Source: Rahnella victoriana
Lineage (GTDB): Bacteria; Pseudomonadota; Gammaproteobacteria; Enterobacterales; Enterobacteriaceae
DNA: 64,000 nt
Direction of reading: 5' to 3'
Assembly (NCBI RefSeq): GCF_004330295.1
Contig: NZ_SJOJ01000022.1
Coordinates: 1-64,000, forward strand
How positions within the stretch are numbered: position 1 is the first letter of the stretch; every line of letters begins with the position of its first letter. A program made the position numbers and the translations under genes. Positions 29,813 to 38,739 of this stretch are shown piece after piece. The notes beneath the pieces were generated by a model. The model was not told where the DNA came from, searched no databases, and was given only the letters and a program-made list of their open reading frames with translations.

Positions 29813-30142
29813 GCGCAAGGCTAACTGGAAGATCATGGTCTCAGCCTGACAGCTAAAGGTGAAATCGATATTCAGCTCAACGCCGCCTTCGACTTTTTCC
29901 AGACGGCTGGTGATTTCGCATGGCTCGGATTCTACATCGCGCGCACGTTCGGTCAGGGTTTGCAGCATTTCTTTCGCCTGTGCTTCATTTTCGAAAACGC
30001 GGCTGTAAGAGGCGGTGCAATCGGTGTTGTCCATGATGGTACCCACATCAACACAACAGCAGGCGGCGGTTTCTTCCGCGCCACATTTGTTGATGGAATG
30101 CAGAGGTTGGGTGGATTTGGAGGACATAGTTACGTCAGACAT
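29810..30142 (-). CDS. yfcZ: YfcZ/YiiS family protein
   Basis: 110 residues from the ATG at 30142 (MSDVTMSSK), six bases after GGGGAG; an upstream in-frame ATG at 30175 is possible. The conserved core CGAEETAACCCVDVGTIMDNTDCTASYSRVF (shown for recognition only in part: CCCVDVGTIMDN, DCTASYSRVF) matches E. coli YfcZ (94 residues), with a cysteine triplet and an acidic C-terminal half. Function unknown. It stands alone between fadI and fadL, and its stop codon belongs to the adjoining ERIC element. Confidence 0.88.
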   Translation of the reverse strand: MSDVTMSSKSTQPLHSINKCGAEETAACCCVDVGTIMDNTDCTASYSRVFENEAQAKEMLQTLTERARDVESEPCEITSRLEKVEGGVELNIDFTFSCQAETMIFQLALR

Positions 30143-30272
30143 CATTTTCTCCCCGGCATCAACGGCAACATCCACCGTCTGGCCTGTTTGCGAATAAAGA
30201 ATTTATTTTCAGCCTGTATTTTACGCCACCGCCCTGACAACACACGACAACTTACTTTTTATGTGGCTTTGG

Positions 30273-30288
30273 GGTGATCCAGATCACG
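30273..30288. promoter_or_regulatory. candidate CRP site between yfcZ and fadL
   Basis: GGTGATCCAGATCACG fits TGTGA-N6-TCACA with one mismatch in each arm and is otherwise symmetric. It is far (about 270 bp) from the fadL start and could serve yfcZ or fadL. Confidence 0.45.
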
Positions 30289-30432
30289 TAAATACAAGCA
30301 ATCGGTTAAAACTAAGTCTGCCTTCTCACTTTAACGTTTCTTAATTGAACTTTTATTGTTGGTTTTTTGTTAAGTGGATCCAATTTCTTGCATCAAGTAA
30401 GAAATATCAATGAAACATTATTGCAACTACAC

Positions 30433-30449
30433 CACAGGTCAGACCTATA
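30433..30449 (+). promoter_or_regulatory. FadR-type operator 1 upstream of fadL
   Basis: CACAGGTCAGACCTATA carries the full GGTCNGACC core. It is the better of two tandem FadR-type sites, matching the two-site arrangement known at E. coli fadL. Confidence 0.75.
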
Positions 30450-30456
30450 CTTCGCT

Positions 30457-30473
30457 CACTGGTCTGATTTGTC
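30457..30473 (+). promoter_or_regulatory. FadR-type operator 2 upstream of fadL
   Basis: CACTGGTCTGATTTGTC has a good left half (CTGGTCTGA) and a weak right half. It lies 24 bp centre to centre from operator 1. Confidence 0.55.
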
Positions 30474-30560
30474 AGACTGATAACGGACCCTACAATCCCG
30501 CGCTCATTGTTACGTCATGTAACATTGTTTGATAAAAAACATAAAATTGAGGTTTTGGTC

Positions 30561-31838
30561 ATGAACCAGAAAAACCTGTTTAAAAGATCAGCTCTGGCAG
30601 CTGCAGTGGCAATTGTTTCCTCCAATGTATATGCAGCAGGTTTTCAGTTAAATGAATATACCGCTGCGGGCTTAGGTCGCTCCTTCTCTGGTGAAGGCGC
30701 TATCGCTGACACCGCAGCGTCCGGTAGCCGTAACCCGGCAACCATGACCATGTTCGATCGCCCTTCCTTCTCGGCAGGCGCGATTTATGTCGACCCGGAC
30801 GTCAGCGTGACGGGGAAATCCCCGGTCACCGGTGCCAGCACCAGTGATGATAATATTGCGCCAAATCAGTGGGTGCCGAATATCCACTTTATTATGCCTC
30901 TGGACGATCAATGGGCGGTTGGCGCATCAGCCACCTCCAACTACGGTCTGGCGACAGAATTTAGCGATAATTATCCGGCAGGCCCGATCGGCGGTGAAAC
31001 AGACCTCACCACCATCAACACTAACTTAAGTGTGGCTTACCGTTTGAACCAGAATTTCAGCTTCGGTGTCGGCTTTGATGCCGTCTACGCGAAAGCGAAA
31101 ATCCGTCGTACCGCCGGTGAGCTGGTTCCGCTGCAAACGGGTGGCCTGCTGCCAGCCGACACGGAAGCCGCCAAGCTGAAAGGTAACGAATGGGGCTACG
31201 GCTGGAACGCCGGTATCTTGTATGAAGTGGATGATAATAACCGTTACGGTTTCACCTACCGTTCAGAAGTGAAAATCGACTTTGACGGCGAATACCGCAA
31301 CGGCATTCCGCAGGCGTTAGGCGGCACGGGCGGTCATACCGTTCCGGGTTCTCTGACCCTCAACCTGCCAGAAATGTGGGAATTGTCCGGTTATAACAAA
31401 GTCGCACCGAAATGGGCGATTCACTACAGCCTGGCTTACACCAGCTGGAGCCAGTTCCAGGAGCTGAAAGCCACCGGTTCTGACGGTCAGACCCTGTTCC
31501 AGAAAGACGAAGGCTACCATGATGCGTACCGCATCGCGTTGGGTACCACGTATTACTACGACGAGAACTGGACTTTCCGTACCGGTATAGCCTTCGATGA
31601 CAGCCCGGTTCCGGCAGATAACCGCACCATTTCTATCCCGGATCAGGATCGCTTCTGGATTTCCGCGGGTACCACTTACGCCTTCAATAAAGATGCGTCA
31701 GTGGATGTCGGTGTCTCCTATATGCACGGCCAGACAGTGAATATCAGCGAGAAAGTGGCAGACGGTGTACCGAACTATGAGTTCGAAGCGAAAGGCACCG
31801 CGATGCTGTATGGCGCGAACTTTAACTATAGCTTCTGA
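30561..31838 (+). CDS. fadL: long-chain fatty acid outer membrane transporter FadL
   Basis: 425 residues from the ATG at 30561 ([20 protein letters not shown]); GAGG lies upstream, and an ATG-like start at 30507 would add 18 residues. The signal peptide ends at VYA and the mature protein begins [28 protein letters not shown], the N-terminal hatch segment typical of FadL, including the NPA motif ([10 protein letters not shown]). The C-terminus ends in an aromatic beta-strand (GANFNYSF). It imports long-chain fatty acids across the outer membrane. It is slightly shorter than E. coli FadL (446). Two FadR-type sites upstream imply repression by FadR. Confidence 0.96.
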   Translation: MNQKNLFKRSALAAAVAIVSSNVYAAGFQLNEYTAAGLGRSFSGEGAIADTAASGSRNPATMTMFDRPSFSAGAIYVDPDVSVTGKSPVTGASTSDDNIAPNQWVPNIHFIMPLDDQWAVGASATSNYGLATEFSDNYPAGPIGGETDLTTINTNLSVAYRLNQNFSFGVGFDAVYAKAKIRRTAGELVPLQTGGLLPADTEAAKLKGNEWGYGWNAGILYEVDDNNRYGFTYRSEVKIDFDGEYRNGIPQALGGTGGHTVPGSLTLNLPEMWELSGYNKVAPKWAIHYSLAYTSWSQFQELKATGSDGQTLFQKDEGYHDAYRIALGTTYYYDENWTFRTGIAFDDSPVPADNRTISIPDQDRFWISAGTTYAFNKDASVDVGVSYMHGQTVNISEKVADGVPNYEFEAKGTAMLYGANFNYSF

Positions 31839-31861
31839 TAAGCCAAAGTTACGCCAGAGAG

Positions 31862-31890
31862 AAAAAAAGCGCCGGAAGGCGCTTTTTTTA
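31862..31890. terminator. bidirectional terminator between fadL and mlaA
   Basis: AAAAAAAGCGCC / GGCGCTTTTTTT with a GGAA tetraloop. A- and T-runs flank the stem and both neighbouring genes converge on it. Confidence 0.88.
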
Positions 31891-31904
31891 TGCACAAGAA
31901 ACGG

Positions 31905-32672
31905 TTATTCCGCATCGATATCTTTCAGGTCGCCCTGAATCAATGCCGCGTTCGGGTTTTCCTGCGGCGTCAGCTGACCGCCTCTCGCCAGGAAATCATG
32001 ACGCTGGAAGTACGCTTCACGGATAAACAGATACGGATCAGAAGAGTTACGGATCAGGCCATCAGAATCGAGCAGTTCAGCACGGGTTTCGACGCCTTCC
32101 AGTACCCATTTACCGGCCGACATCCAGAAGGTCAGGTAGCTGAGCATCGGGTACAGATCATCGACCAGATCGCCCCCTTCATCACGAATGGTCGCGCTGC
32201 CATAACCCGGCAGAACCACATACGGACCGTAGCCGACACCGTAATGTCCCAGCGTGCTGCCGAAGCCTTGTGCTTCCTCGCGCGCCAGTTTCGGATTCGC
32301 CATGCCCGCCACGTCAATCAGACCGCCCATCCCCAGAAGCGTGTTCAGGAAGAAACGGTTGAAGTGGATCGCCGCACGGTACGGATCGCCTTTCAGCAAG
32401 GAGTTGACCATGCTGGCCGGTTCATCAAGGTTGCTGAGGAAATTGCTGGTACCGTTACGCGCCGGTTGCGGCACGTAATCACGCCATGCGACGGCAACAG
32501 GCCGCACGAGGTACGGATCCATATAGTTGTAGTTAAAGTCGAACATCACCCGGTTGAAACCTTCGAGCGGATCAGAACGTCCTTGCTGTTCGCTGTCCGA
32601 AGATCCGGACGTGCCGGCACAACCGACCAGCAAAACTGTCGCAAACGCCAGCCCAGTCAGGCGTAAGTTCAT
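31905..32672 (-). CDS. mlaA: phospholipid-binding lipoprotein MlaA
   Basis: 255 residues. A lipoprotein signal with lipobox LLVGC puts the lipidated Cys at position 18. The MlaA/VacJ body includes DPLEGFNRVMFDFNYNYMDPYLVRPVA and GMGGLIDVAGMANPKL. It is the outer membrane component of the Mla system, which removes misplaced phospholipids from the outer leaflet together with OmpC/OmpF. It is convergent with fadL, as in E. coli. Here it is followed upstream (34 bp) by ccmI rather than by yfdC. Confidence 0.96.
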   Translation of the reverse strand: MNLRLTGLAFATVLLVGCAGTSGSSDSEQQGRSDPLEGFNRVMFDFNYNYMDPYLVRPVAVAWRDYVPQPARNGTSNFLSNLDEPASMVNSLLKGDPYRAAIHFNRFFLNTLLGMGGLIDVAGMANPKLAREEAQGFGSTLGHYGVGYGPYVVLPGYGSATIRDEGGDLVDDLYPMLSYLTFWMSAGKWVLEGVETRAELLDSDGLIRNSSDPYLFIREAYFQRHDFLARGGQLTPQENPNAALIQGDLKDIDAE

Positions 32673-32706
32673 GGATATCTCCCTGTTTTTGATCGTCGGT
32701 TCCTTA

Positions 32707-33921
32707 TTATGGAACCTGCTGATTAATGTCGATGCTGACCTGACCGTTACCGGTAAAATCGATCAGCGGACTGTCGCCGTACCAGTCACCTGAGGCCGGG
32801 GTTGCCAGACCATTTTGTGAAATACGAACGCGTACTTTTAATTGATGCAGCGAAGAAAGCAAGCGTTCCGGCATCATTGCGTTGCTGTCATCGACAGTGA
32901 TCGCCAGCGGGAAGCGGCTGAGCGGCAGCTTTTTAACCGCTACCGGCACCGGACTGCTGCCATCTGTCACGGAAATAAAGACCGTGCCATTCTGCGGAAG
33001 TTTCGTCTGTGCGTCAGCAGAAAGCGTCACATTGACCGCCAGTTTAGCCTGATCCAGACCGGCTTTCTGTTTTGCCTGCGCAATGCTGGCGTTAACCATT
33101 TCCAGACGCTTATCCCCGGCAGGCAGGATTTTCTGCATAACTTCCCACGCGCCAATGGCTTGCGGGTAATGACCCTGTTCATATTCATTATAGGCCAGCA
33201 GGCTTAGCACACGCAGATCGCCCTGAGATTTTTCCAGCATACTGCGTAACAGATTGCCGCCGGTAAGGTTATCCTGCGGATCCGACGAGCGGGTCAGCAC
33301 TTCGGCATAACCGAGTTTGACGGACATATCGTTTGGCGCGAGCTGATACGCATGGGCATACGCCTGCGTGGCGGTGGCGGCATTGTTGAGCGCCATCCCG
33401 ACCCGGCCAAGCATCACCCAGTCCTGAATATTATCCGGATTGGCCTGCAAATCGGTACGCAATCCGAGCCCCAGATCCTGCACATCCGTGGCGGTCAGCG
33501 GCGCGCCGTGATCGTCAGCAATGCGGTGGCGCAGATCAGGCATGTGTTGCATCACCTGATTCCACGCACTCACCTGCCCCAGACCACCGGCGTAGAGATA
33601 CAGCCCCAGCGTGATGATCACCAGCAGAATACCGCCCGGCACCAGCGTCCAGCGGCCTATCGGCTGAACCGCAACCGGTGCCTGTCCGGCAGGAATGTCC
33701 GTCAGCAGGTTTTCCTGTAACTCCTGAATATGCGCCGGACGCTCATCCACCACGCCCTGCGCTTCGTCTTCTTCCAGCTCACTCAGACGGTGATGGTAAA
33801 ACGCTTTGTTCAGCGCATCGCGGGAGGTATGTTCCGCCCGGTCGCCACGCACCACCGGCACAATAAACAGTGCCAGCGCGATAACCAGCATCACAATAAT
33901 GCACAGCCAAAAAATGCTCAT
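32707..33921 (-). CDS. ccmI: cytochrome c maturation protein CcmI (TPR)
   Basis: 404 residues. Two membrane helices (residues 1-25, and around 98-118: WTLVPGGILLVIITLGLYLYAGG) enclose a cytoplasmic Leu/Glu-rich segment. TPR-like repeats follow in the periplasmic part (DNIQDWVMLGRVGMALNNAATATQAYAHAYQL). CcmI binds apocytochrome c and presents it to the CcmF/CcmH haem lyase. In E. coli the same parts are fused into one 350-residue CcmH, whereas here they are separate genes overlapping by 4 bp (ATGA). Last gene of the ccm operon. Confidence 0.92.
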   Translation of the reverse strand: MSIFWLCIIVMLVIALALFIVPVVRGDRAEHTSRDALNKAFYHHRLSELEEDEAQGVVDERPAHIQELQENLLTDIPAGQAPVAVQPIGRWTLVPGGILLVIITLGLYLYAGGLGQVSAWNQVMQHMPDLRHRIADDHGAPLTATDVQDLGLGLRTDLQANPDNIQDWVMLGRVGMALNNAATATQAYAHAYQLAPNDMSVKLGYAEVLTRSSDPQDNLTGGNLLRSMLEKSQGDLRVLSLLAYNEYEQGHYPQAIGAWEVMQKILPAGDKRLEMVNASIAQAKQKAGLDQAKLAVNVTLSADAQTKLPQNGTVFISVTDGSSPVPVAVKKLPLSRFPLAITVDDSNAMMPERLLSSLHQLKVRVRISQNGLATPASGDWYGDSPLIDFTGNGQVSIDINQQVP

Positions 33922-34403
33922 GATCCTTTCCCGTCGCTGTCTTTAAGTAACTGCGCCAGGCGCTGTCTCTCTTGTTCTGACATGTCTTCTGTTGTGTTTA
34001 TCGTGCGCACCCTACCACGGCGGGAACGCATGAAAATCATTCCCGCGCCAATCACAATCACCAGCACCGGACCGAGCCACAAAATGATCGTCGAGGGCGT
34101 GACCGGCGGTTCGTAAGTGACGAAATTACCGTAACGCGCCACCATATAGGCCACGATTTGCTGGCGATCCTGCCCTTCATTGAGCAGCTGAAACACCTTG
34201 GTGCGCATATCGGCGGCGATGATCGAATCCGACGCCGCGATATTGGTGTTCTGGCATTTCGGACAGCGCAGCTGCGCGGTGATGTCGCGGTAAGCCTGTT
34301 CCTGCTCCGGCGATGTGAACTGATACGTATCAATCGACGCAAAAGCACTGACACTCAGCAGCATGCCCAGCAGCAACGCGGGCAGTGATGAAATCAGTCT
34401 CAT
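33918..34403 (-). CDS. ccmH: cytochrome c maturation thiol-disulfide protein CcmH
   Basis: 161 residues. A signal peptide (LPALLLGMLLSVSAFAS) precedes the redox motif LRCPKCQN near residue 47. A membrane helix (IILWLGPVLVIVIGAGMIFM, 20 residues) lies near residue 107. CcmH reduces apocytochrome CxxCH thiols together with CcmG. It overlaps dsbE/ccmG upstream and ccmI downstream by 4 bp each, so the three are translationally coupled. It corresponds to the N-terminal half of E. coli CcmH. Confidence 0.95.
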   Translation of the reverse strand: MRLISSLPALLLGMLLSVSAFASIDTYQFTSPEQEQAYRDITAQLRCPKCQNTNIAASDSIIAADMRTKVFQLLNEGQDRQQIVAYMVARYGNFVTYEPPVTPSTIILWLGPVLVIVIGAGMIFMRSRRGRVRTINTTEDMSEQERQRLAQLLKDSDGKGS

Positions 34404-34951
34404 ACGCTGCCTCCGTATTTTTTGTACAGCGGCAAGACTTCGCTCTGCCAGACCTTTTCATTCAGGTCACCGGCATGGCGATAGCGGATGATGCCCTGTC
34501 CGTCGATCAGGAACGTTTCCGGCGCACCGTAAACCCCCAGATCTAACCCCAGCATGCCGTCGCCGTCGTACAGACTCAGCATGTAAGGATTACCCAGCGT
34601 ATTCAGCCAGTTGACCGCTTTCTGCCGGTCGTCTTTATAATTCAGCCCGACCACGCGTACACCTTTGGCGGCGAGGGTATTCAGATAATCATGTTCGGCG
34701 CGGCAGGTCGGGCACCACGTCGCCCAGACATTGAGCAGCATCGGTTTGCCGTCGCGCAGTACCGACTGATCGTAGGTTTTCCCCGCCTGCGCCAGCGATT
34801 CCAGTTTGAACACCGGCACCGGTTTGCCGATCAGGGCAGATTCCAGCAAGGTCGGATCATCGCCGTTGGCATTGCGGGTCAGTTGCACCAGAAAGGCTGC
34901 GGCCAGCGCCAGAAACAAGATCAGCGGAATAAAGAGGAGTTTACGGTTCAT
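34400..34951 (-). CDS. dsbE: thiol:disulfide interchange protein DsbE/CcmG
   Basis: 183 residues (E. coli 185). N-terminal membrane anchor (LLFIPLILFLALAAAFLVQL) and a periplasmic thioredoxin fold with WCPTC near residue 80 and the cis-Pro region GVYGAPETFLID. It keeps CcmH and apocytochrome c thiols reduced for haem attachment, drawing electrons from DsbD. Overlaps ccmF and ccmH by 4 bp each. Confidence 0.96.
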   Translation of the reverse strand: MNRKLLFIPLILFLALAAAFLVQLTRNANGDDPTLLESALIGKPVPVFKLESLAQAGKTYDQSVLRDGKPMLLNVWATWCPTCRAEHDYLNTLAAKGVRVVGLNYKDDRQKAVNWLNTLGNPYMLSLYDGDGMLGLDLGVYGAPETFLIDGQGIIRYRHAGDLNEKVWQSEVLPLYKKYGGSV

Positions 34952-36921
34952 GCTTCTTCAGCCTCCGTCAGACCTTGCTTCTTAAGCTTTTTGCTCATGC
35001 GATAGCGCGGATCGAGAATACACAGCACGCCGCCCGCCGCCATAAACAGGCCGCCGAGCCAGATCCAGCGGACAAAAGGTTTGTAGTACAACCGCACAGC
35101 CCAGGATCCGTCGTCCATCTCTTCACCCAGCGCGGCGTACAGGTCACGCGCCAGATTGCCGTCGATGGCCGCTTCGGTCATCATGCTGCGCGCCACGCTG
35201 TAGAAGCGTTTTTCAGCGTGCAGCGTGGTGACTTTTTTGCCGTTCTGAGTGACGTCAATATTCGCCTCACCGCCGGTATAGTTCGGGCCGGTAATGTCAC
35301 GAACATCGCGGAAAATAAAGTGATAGTCATGAATATCCACGGTATCGCCGGACTTCATGCGCACATCGCGCTCCACGCTGTAATTCTGGCTGAAGGCGAT
35401 GCCGATCACCGTGACCGCCACGCCGAGATGGCCAAGCACCATGCCCCAGTGACTGCGGGAAAGTTTGGTCAGACCGCGCCAGAATGAATGACGGTGCGTG
35501 GCGCGTTCGTGCAGTTCCATCAGCGTAAGGACGATCACCCACACCGACATCAGCATACCGACCACGGTCATGCCGACAATTTTATCCTGCAACAACCACG
35601 GCAGAAGAATCGACAAGACCAGCGTGACGACCAGCGCCAGGCCCAGACGACGCCACAGTTTGCTCGGTTCATCACGACGCCAGCGCACCAGCGGCCCGAT
35701 CCCCAGCAGCAGCGCCAGCGGTGCCATCAGCCAGGTAAACATCGTATTAAAGAAGGGTTCGCCGATAGAAATACTGCCCAGCCCGAGCTGTTTGTGGATC
35801 AGCGGCAGCAACGTACCGAGCAGCACCACCAGCATCGCCGCGACCAGCAACACGTTGTTGCCCAGCAGATAGCTTTCGCGAGAGTGTAATTCGTGACGGC
35901 TCGGCGCGCGCACCGAGTTACCTTTGAAGGCATACAGCAGCAGCGAGCCGCCGATCACAATCACCAGATAAGCGAGGATAAACATGCCGCGCGCCGGATC
36001 CGAAGCAAACGAGTGAACGGAGACCAGCACGCCGGAGCGCACCAGGAAAGTGCCGAGCAGACACAGCGAGAACGCGGTGATCGCCAGCAGTACCGTCCAG
36101 GCTTTAAACGTCCCGCGCTTTTCGGTCACCGCCAGCGAGTGGATCAGCGCCGTACCGGCCAGCCACGGCATAAAGGAGGCGTTCTCAACCGGATCCCAGA
36201 ACCACCAGCCGCCCCAGCCTAATTCGTAATACGCCCAGGCGGACCCGAGCACAATGCCGATAGTCAGAAACACCCACGCGGCTTGTGTCCACGGACGCGA
36301 CCAGCGCGCCCATGCGGTATCCAGACGACCGGCCATCAGCGAAGCAATCGCGAACGCAAAGGCCACGGAGAAACCGACGTATCCCATGTACAGCAAAGGC
36401 GGATGGAAAATCAGGCCGATATCCTGCAACACCGGATTCAGGTCGCTGCCGTCTACCGGGAAATTCGGCAAAGAGCGGATAAACGGATTCGACGTCAGCA
36501 AAATAAACAGCAGGAAACCGCCGGTGATCATGCCCATCACCGCCAGCACGCGCGACACCGCATCCTGCGGCATACGGCGGCTGAACAGCGCCACGGCGAG
36601 CGTCCAGCAACTCAGCAATAACACCCACAGCAGCAGCGAACCTTCGTGTGCGCCCCAGGTGGCCGCCACGCGGTAATATACCGGCAGACGGGTGTTGGAG
36701 TTATTGGCGACATACGCGACGGTAAAATCATTCACCACAAACGCATGCACCAGAATAATGAAGGCCAGCACGATGCAGGCGAACATGCCGTACGCCAGCG
36801 GACGCGCCATCGCCATCATCCGGCTGTCCTGACGGGCAGCGCCCCACTGCGGATAAATACTCAGTAACACCGCCAGACCTAACGCCAGACAGAGTGCAAA
36901 TGTTCCCAGTTCCGGCATCAT
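34948..36921 (-). CDS. ccmF: haem lyase subunit CcmF
   Basis: 657 residues, about 14 membrane segments. The tryptophan-rich haem-handling motif is [19 protein letters not shown] near residue 230. A periplasmic domain (about residues 520-610: [21 protein letters not shown]) precedes the last helix. It takes haem from holo-CcmE and, with CcmH/CcmI, attaches it to apocytochrome c. Overlaps ccmE and dsbE by 4 bp each. Length agrees with E. coli CcmF (about 647). Confidence 0.96.
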   Translation of the reverse strand: MMPELGTFALCLALGLAVLLSIYPQWGAARQDSRMMAMARPLAYGMFACIVLAFIILVHAFVVNDFTVAYVANNSNTRLPVYYRVAATWGAHEGSLLLWVLLLSCWTLAVALFSRRMPQDAVSRVLAVMGMITGGFLLFILLTSNPFIRSLPNFPVDGSDLNPVLQDIGLIFHPPLLYMGYVGFSVAFAFAIASLMAGRLDTAWARWSRPWTQAAWVFLTIGIVLGSAWAYYELGWGGWWFWDPVENASFMPWLAGTALIHSLAVTEKRGTFKAWTVLLAITAFSLCLLGTFLVRSGVLVSVHSFASDPARGMFILAYLVIVIGGSLLLYAFKGNSVRAPSRHELHSRESYLLGNNVLLVAAMLVVLLGTLLPLIHKQLGLGSISIGEPFFNTMFTWLMAPLALLLGIGPLVRWRRDEPSKLWRRLGLALVVTLVLSILLPWLLQDKIVGMTVVGMLMSVWVIVLTLMELHERATHRHSFWRGLTKLSRSHWGMVLGHLGVAVTVIGIAFSQNYSVERDVRMKSGDTVDIHDYHFIFRDVRDITGPNYTGGEANIDVTQNGKKVTTLHAEKRFYSVARSMMTEAAIDGNLARDLYAALGEEMDDGSWAVRLYYKPFVRWIWLGGLFMAAGGVLCILDPRYRMSKKLKKQGLTEAEEA

Positions 36922-37412
36922 GAGCGGTCATTTCCTTTATCGTTGCCCACATAGGCCGAAGCCGGCCCTTTGTGGTTTTCTTTCATGGCGTCGGCAACTT
37001 CCGGCGGCACATATTTTTCATCGTGTTTCGCCAGAACCTGAATGGCATTCACCACGTTCCCCGGTTCCATCACGCCCTGCGCCACCACGCCCTGCCCTTC
37101 GCGAAACAGATCCGGCAGGATGCCGTTGTATGTCACCGCGATCGCACCGCGCGCATCATAAATTTTAAAACTGACCTGCAAACTTTTCGGATCACGCTTC
37201 ACGGAACCGGGCATCACCATACCGCCGATACGCAGGCGCTGGCCGACGGTCGGCATTTCGTGGTCTTCACCTTTGCCCTGCAATATTTCACTGGGTGTAT
37301 AAAACAAATCAATATTCGAGCGCAGCGCGTACATCACCAGTGAGATGCTCAGGCCAAGGCCGATCAGCACCACCAGCGCCAGCGACAGCCGCTTTTTACG
37401 ACGTGGATTCAC
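36918..37412 (-). CDS. ccmE: periplasmic haem chaperone CcmE
   Basis: 164 residues. N-terminal membrane anchor after a basic MNPRRKKRL start. The haem-binding histidine is His130 in [12 protein letters not shown], with Tyr134 as the usual axial ligand. The C-terminal tail is short and flexible. It carries haem covalently from CcmC to CcmF. Overlaps ccmD and ccmF by 4 bp each. Confidence 0.97.
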   Translation of the reverse strand: MNPRRKKRLSLALVVLIGLGLSISLVMYALRSNIDLFYTPSEILQGKGEDHEMPTVGQRLRIGGMVMPGSVKRDPKSLQVSFKIYDARGAIAVTYNGILPDLFREGQGVVAQGVMEPGNVVNAIQVLAKHDEKYVPPEVADAMKENHKGPASAYVGNDKGNDRS

Positions 37413-37669
37413 AATAACTTCTCCGGGGAAGTGTCCGGTTCCAGCGGTGACGTCTGCGCGTCTTGCTGTTTTTTAGACTGAGACTGACTGATACGTTTTT
37501 CACGCGCCTGACGACGATGAACCTCGCCTAGGATCTGCCGGTGCTGCACAAAGGTATGCACCACCAGCGCAATCAGGGAAATCAGGGTGGCGGCGACCGA
37601 CAGCCAGACATAAAAGGCATAGCCGCCCATCGCAAAGAAATCATGCCAGCTTGAGAATGCAGGGCTCAT
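37409..37669 (-). CDS. ccmD: haem exporter accessory protein CcmD
   Basis: 86 residues with a single membrane helix ([28 protein letters not shown] in part) and a charged cytoplasmic tail rich in Arg, Lys and Gln. CcmD is needed to release holo-CcmE from the CcmABCD complex. It overlaps ccmC and ccmE by 4 bp. Somewhat longer than E. coli CcmD (69), the extra length in the polar tail. Confidence 0.92.
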   Translation of the reverse strand: MSPAFSSWHDFFAMGGYAFYVWLSVAATLISLIALVVHTFVQHRQILGEVHRRQAREKRISQSQSKKQQDAQTSPLEPDTSPEKLL

Positions 37670-38403
37670 CCGCGATGCTCCTTATTCAGCAAGCCAGCCA
37701 CCCACGGACGCAGACGTTCCTGAACCAAAATCAGGTTACGCAAACGCATCAGCGTCAGGGTAATAAAGAAGAACAGATAACCGAAGATCGCCCAGCGCAG
37801 CGGATAACGCATGCTCGGGTCGATGGTCTGCTGCATGTTAGTGGAACCCTGATGCAGGGTGTTCCACCACTGTACGGAATAATGGATGATGGGAATGTTT
37901 ACCACGCCGACCAGCACCAGAATACCGGCGGCACGTCCGGCCAGACGGCGGTCGTCGAAGGCGTTGTACAGTGCAATCACACCGAGATACAGGAACAGCA
38001 ACACCAGTTCGGAGGTCAGACGCGCATCCCACACCCACCAGGTGCCCCACATCGGCTTGCCCCATGCGGAGCCGGTGACCAGCGCGATAAACGTGAACAC
38101 CGCGCCGACCGGTGCCATCGCAGCCACCGCCAGATCCGACATTTTCATCTGCCACACCAGGCCGATAAAGGCCGCGATCGCCATCGCGCTGTAAATGCCC
38201 ATCGACCAGATCGCCGCCGGGACATGGATATACATTATCCGGTAACTGTTACCTTGCTGGTAATCCGGTGGCGCATAGCCAAAACCCCATACCCAGCCGA
38301 TCAGCAGGCAGGCAAAACCCAAAATGCCGAGCCAGGGAATGAACCGGCCACAGACGTGGTAAAGCCGTTCAGGCCTTGCGAGTTGATGTAACCATTTCCA
38401 CAT
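37666..38403 (-). CDS. ccmC: haem export/handling protein CcmC
   Basis: 245 residues, the same as E. coli. Six membrane segments with the WWD-type motif WGTWWVWDARLTSELVLLFLY (motif core WGTWWVWDARLTSE) near residue 120 and flanking histidines. It loads haem onto CcmE. In most ccm operons it follows ccmB closely; here 333 bp with an ERIC element intervene. A weak start context (no strong Shine-Dalgarno) may be compensated by the tightly coupled downstream genes. Confidence 0.95.
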   Translation of the reverse strand: MWKWLHQLARPERLYHVCGRFIPWLGILGFACLLIGWVWGFGYAPPDYQQGNSYRIMYIHVPAAIWSMGIYSAMAIAAFIGLVWQMKMSDLAVAAMAPVGAVFTFIALVTGSAWGKPMWGTWWVWDARLTSELVLLFLYLGVIALYNAFDDRRLAGRAAGILVLVGVVNIPIIHYSVQWWNTLHQGSTNMQQTIDPSMRYPLRWAIFGYLFFFITLTLMRLRNLILVQERLRPWVAGLLNKEHRG

Positions 38404-38614
38404 TGTTATCGTTGCTCACTATAAAATGTCACTGTGTGATATGCCGTGGAACCTCGGTGGGTTCTTGCGCGGTCAGCCTTCAATCACCCGCACTTATTGT
38501 TGGCGTCTCTATTGTTCACTATAGAGAAGTGTGATGTTAGTCAAAGGTTGCGTTTTTTCTTCTCTATTGTAACGACACGTAAAATAATTCTGTGCTACTG
38601 GCCAGCGTCCAGGT
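38404..38614. other. non-coding spacer inside the ccm operon
   Basis: No gene. On the minus strand TTTGAC and TATAGT, 16 bases apart, could form a promoter reading into ccmC. The inverted repeat CTCTAT / ATAGAG (38507-38512 and 38521-38526) overlaps this -10, and TCTCTATTGT is directly repeated at 38506-38515 and 38561-38570. These look regulatory; no known factor is recognised. Confidence 0.4.
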
Positions 38615-38739
38615 TAACCCTGACTAATTCGAGTTGCAGAAAGGCGGCAAACGACGCCATCCCGATGAGCTTACACAAGTAAGTGATTCGGGTGGCGAAG
38701 CGCAGCCAACGCATCTGCGGCTCGAAGCATGACGGGTTA
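38615..38739. repeat. ERIC element, about 125 bp (copy 3)
   Basis: TAACCC and GGGTTA form perfect ends. Inside are AATTCGAGTTGCAGAAAGGC, the central ATCCCGATGAGCTTAC / GTAAGTGATTCGGG hairpin and AGCCAACGCATCTGCGGC. Its last TTA is the complement of the ccmB stop codon. It lies within the ccm operon between ccmB and ccmC. Confidence 0.94.

Noticed and set aside
31890-32666. 258-codon plus-strand reading frame opposite mlaA
   Set aside because: mlaA is certain from its lipobox and family motifs; the antisense frame begins inside the fadL/mlaA terminator.
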